64,000 nt of DNA, from NCBI RefSeq assembly GCF_003148805.1, contig NZ_QGGX01000001.1:186001-250000 (forward strand), in the 5' to 3' direction. Positions 61,812-64,000 of this stretch are shown piece by piece (the stretch's first letter is position 1; every line of letters starts with the position of its first letter). Origin of the DNA: Aminobacter sp. AP02 (lineage in GTDB: Bacteria > Pseudomonadota > Alphaproteobacteria > Rhizobiales > Rhizobiaceae). The notes beneath the pieces were generated by a model. It was not told where the DNA came from, searched no databases, and was given only the letters and a program-made list of their open reading frames with translations. A program made the translations under genes and the position numbers.

Positions 61812-62606
61812 ATGTCGGCGCTGCCGAGGCTGGTGGAAGGTATTCAGTTGGCGGATATGAACGCAGACGGCGATGCCGGAATCAAATGGGCCGACCGCGC
61901 GGGGCGAGTATCCGAGCCACGCCGGGTGATCCTGTTCATCGGACCGTCGGGAGTGGTGTCCGAAAGCCTCGTATTTGCGCTGGAACGCGAGTTTTCCTGG
62001 GTTGAGGTCGAACAGGTCGAGCGGGTTGACGATGCCTGCGCGAGTTTCTCGCATTCGGTGTCGCTGATCATTGTCGAGGCGGCACAGTTGAAGGCTGCCG
62101 AGGCAGCCTCGACCGAGCTCTCCATTCTACATCCGCACGCGCTGGCCGCCGTGATTGAGGTTAACGACCGCGACCCTGTTTGTTCGGTCGAGGAAATATT
62201 CGACTCTCGCTTTGTTCGCGGCGTGCTGCCGATGAATCTGAGGCTGGACCTGTGGCTGTCGGTGATCCGGCTGATGCTGCGGGGCGGAGAGTATTTTCCA
62301 GCCGACCTGATTCGCTCCTATGCGAAAAGGCTCAACCGCGAGGCGACGGTGCCGGATCGGTTGGATGCAACAGATTCGCGCGTTGCGACCAGGACATACG
62401 TGGGAGAGCTAACCGCACGCGAACTGCAGATCCTAGAAATGGTCTCGCGCGGACTGCAAAACAAAACAATAGCCACTTCATTCGGGCTGTCTGAACACAC
62501 GGTCAAGGTTCATCTTCACAACATCATCAGCAAGCTCGGGGCACACAACCGCACCGAAGCCGCCGCGCTCTTCCGCGACCACAAAATAAACGGCACGCGA
62601 ATCTGA
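61812..62606 (+). CDS. LuxR-family transcriptional regulator
   Basis: 264 aa. The C-terminal helix-turn-helix reads ELTARELQILEMVSRGLQNK followed by IATSFGLSEHTVKVHLHNII, typical of the NarL/LuxR group. The N-terminal part (RRVILFIGPSGVVSESLVFA) looks like a degenerate receiver domain and lacks an obvious phosphorylation Asp. It is divergent from the ExoF-type gene and probably controls the polysaccharide locus. ATG 61812 is used; ATG 61857 is an alternative. Confidence 0.9.
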   Translation: MSALPRLVEGIQLADMNADGDAGIKWADRAGRVSEPRRVILFIGPSGVVSESLVFALEREFSWVEVEQVERVDDACASFSHSVSLIIVEAAQLKAAEAASTELSILHPHALAAVIEVNDRDPVCSVEEIFDSRFVRGVLPMNLRLDLWLSVIRLMLRGGEYFPADLIRSYAKRLNREATVPDRLDATDSRVATRTYVGELTARELQILEMVSRGLQNKTIATSFGLSEHTVKVHLHNIISKLGAHNRTEAAALFRDHKINGTRI

Positions 62607-62778
62607 AAGATATGGCGGCCGCTAGAATAGCCTTTCATACGTGCATCCGAAACGGCGAAACGCTCGCAATGCGCAACATGGCGGCGAGACTTGGTTGGCG
62701 TATCCATCAAAATGCGTTAGTGGTCGGTTTCTAAGGCAATTCAGCCCCGACCGTTCGGACATTTTGCGCCAGTATCTG

Positions 62779-63168
62779 ATGCAGCAGCCCAAGGCACATA
62801 GAACGCCTGCGACCGGCATTTTGTCGGCGCTGCTTCTGTGCCTGTCCGTAGCTATTGCTCTTGCCTGCGGCCCCTTGGTCGATGGCGTGGCAGTCGCTTC
62901 CGAACTGCCCGAGTCGAGTTCCGGCGGAATGGACGCCCGCGAGCGGCATACCGCACCGGCGGTTCCCGAGCGCTCGTTCGTCGTGGTCGATTGGCGCAGC
63001 GTCAAGGCGACCGCAGCTTACGATGACGGCAATTTGGCTTTGCCGACGCAAGGCAGCGAAATCCCGGAAGCGGTTTTCGCCAAACCGCGCCCTGATCTGG
63101 CCTCCCGATCAAATCCTCGTCCCTCAGGACCGGGCTACGGCGCCCGTGCACCTCCTGCATTTTCCTGA
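62779..63168 (+). CDS. Hypothetical secreted or membrane-anchored small protein
   Basis: 129 aa if it starts at ATG 62779. A hydrophobic segment (ATGILSALLLCLSVAIALAC) looks like a signal peptide or anchor, and the remainder is polar and proline-rich (RSNPRPSGPGYGARAPPAFS). No family was recognised and the ribosome binding site is poor. It precedes secD on the same strand by about 100 nt. The gene is uncertain. Confidence 0.45.
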   Translation: MQQPKAHRTPATGILSALLLCLSVAIALACGPLVDGVAVASELPESSSGGMDARERHTAPAVPERSFVVVDWRSVKATAAYDDGNLALPTQGSEIPEAVFAKPRPDLASRSNPRPSGPGYGARAPPAFS

Positions 63169-63269
63169 ACCTTTGTGACTGGCGCCGTCCTTCGTGTCGC
63201 GCCGCCGAAATAACAGCCGTTGTCCGCGCGCCATGACGCTGCGGCGATGGTTTTTGCAGGATCAGACAT

Positions 63270-64000
63270 ATGCGAACCTCCCGATGGGTGGTGGTGACGT
63301 ACACCATCATCATTTTGGCCGGCATCATTGCCGCGCTTCCCAATGTTCTTACGGCTAAACAACTTGCGGCCTTGCCTAGCTGGTTCCCCAAACAGCAGGT
63401 CACGCTCGGCCTCGACCTCCAGGGCGGCTCCCATCTGGTGCTTGAGGTGGACGCGGCAGCGCTCAAGACCGACCGTCTGCGCTCGCTGCTCGACGATGTG
63501 CGCGGCGCACTTCGCAAGGAGCGCATCAACGCACAGTCGGCTCGGCTTGCCGGCGACGCGATCGTCGTCAGCATTGCCGACGACGCGCAGCGCGCCACTG
63601 CCCTTTCCACACTTCAGGCTCTTGCCGTTCCGGTCACTGGGCTGGGCCTAGGCGCGGGCAAGCCCGACATCGAAGTTACGACAGCGGACAAGCAGATCAA
63701 GGTCACGCTGACCGAAGCCGGCCAGCGCGACAAGCTCGACGCGGCACTCCAGCAGAGCCTCGAGATCGTGCGCCAGCGCGTCGATCAGGTCGGTGTCGCC
63801 GAACCCACGATCCAGCGTGTCGGTTCCGACCGCATGCTCGTCCAGCTTCCGGGCCTGCAGGACCCGACACGCTTGCGTGAACTGCTGGGCAGCACGGCCA
63901 AGATGACGTTCCACATGGTGGCCAATGTCGCCAACGGCGAACCGCTACCGCGCGGGGTAACCATGCTGCCCGACGCCAAGTCTGGCAGGCAGTATCCTGT
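63270..64000 (+). CDS. secD: SecD (or SecDF) protein-export membrane protein, N-terminal part
   Basis: About 243 residues, cut by the right edge. An N-terminal span (TSRWVVVTYTIIILAGIIAA) is followed by QQVTLGLDLQGGSHLVLEVD, the SecD signature, and by the periplasmic P1 domain (QQSLEIVRQRVDQVGVAEPT). SecD with SecF uses the proton-motive force to help the Sec translocon complete export. AGGA lies 9 nt before the ATG. Many rhizobia fuse secD and secF; the 3' end is out of view. Confidence 0.93.
   Translation, partial: MRTSRWVVVTYTIIILAGIIAALPNVLTAKQLAALPSWFPKQQVTLGLDLQGGSHLVLEVDAAALKTDRLRSLLDDVRGALRKERINAQSARLAGDAIVVSIADDAQRATALSTLQALAVPVTGLGLGAGKPDIEVTTADKQIKVTLTEAGQRDKLDAALQQSLEIVRQRVDQVGVAEPTIQRVGSDRMLVQLPGLQDPTRLRELLGSTAKMTFHMVANVANGEPLPRGVTMLPDAKSGRQYP

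Noticed and set aside
1-64000. CRISPR array, tRNA genes, prophage or complete insertion sequence
   Set aside because: No regularly spaced repeats, cloverleaf sequences, transposase or integrase motifs were recognised when reading both strands.

Overview
The window looks like chromosomal DNA of an alphaproteobacterium of the order Rhizobiales, most likely Phyllobacteriaceae (Mesorhizobium/Aminobacter type). The grounds are high GC, a second short FtsZ, rhizobial-style polyol ABC operons with two ATPase genes and a small membrane protein, ExoY/ExoF/ExoP-type polysaccharide genes, and a Mesorhizobium-like intergenic hairpin repeat near the left end. I saw no tRNA, rRNA, CRISPR array or intact insertion sequence.

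Region 1 (1-29.3 kb) is a string of catabolic and respiratory cassettes, several with their own divergent regulator. (a) 1-5.1 kb: a tryptophan/kynurenine/anthranilate module. Aminobenzoate-CoA ligase, tryptophan 2,3-dioxygenase and a branched-chain-type ABC transporter (binding protein, start of LivH) lie on the minus strand, with an arylformamidase divergent. (b) 5.2-7.0 kb: a short FtsZ, a strong 15-bp hairpin and a broken alpha/beta hydrolase. (c) 7.1-15.7 kb: a LacI regulator and two identical palindromic operators facing a complete sugar/polyol ABC operon (binding protein, two permeases, 62-aa membrane protein, two ATPases) that ends in a fused dihydroxyacetone-type kinase. (d) 15.7-17.1 kb: no convincing gene. 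(e) 17.1-22.8 kb: a MocR-type regulator, a Fe(II)/2-oxoglutarate dioxygenase, a cyanide-insensitive-type bd oxidase (CioA, CioB, DUF2474) and a DUF983 protein. (f) 22.8-26.7 kb: a TetR regulator divergent from SDR, acyl-CoA dehydrogenase and phosphotransferase genes, which resembles 4-hydroxyacyl-CoA catabolism, closed by a clear terminator. (g) 26.7-29.2 kb: DadA, RidA and a divergent FadR-type GntR regulator.

Region 2 (29.3-62.6 kb) is a large exopolysaccharide/surface-polysaccharide locus. It has a priming glycosyltransferase (ExoY type), a separate Wzz-type protein and BY-kinase, an ExeA-like ATPase, WecB/WecC/WecG for ManNAc(A), many GT2/GT4 glycosyltransferases, an O-antigen polymerase-like membrane protein, a GNAT-like protein, an asparagine-synthase-like protein, amino-sugar modification genes (oxidoreductase, two DegT aminotransferases, two left-handed beta-helix acyltransferases, an epimerase), a flippase, an ExoF-type export protein and a LuxR-type regulator. 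Gene orientation changes often. The locus also holds decayed gene pieces: the 3' end of a glycosyltransferase and the first part of rmlD. Both fit assembly by repeated recombination. The window closes with a small secreted hypothetical protein and the start of secD.

The most interesting items are the paired LacI operators (one exactly filling a promoter spacer), the possible 4-hydroxyacid pathway, a small remnant ORF translationally coupled to the flippase, and two duplicated 3'-end gene fragments (DUF983 and a GT2 gene).
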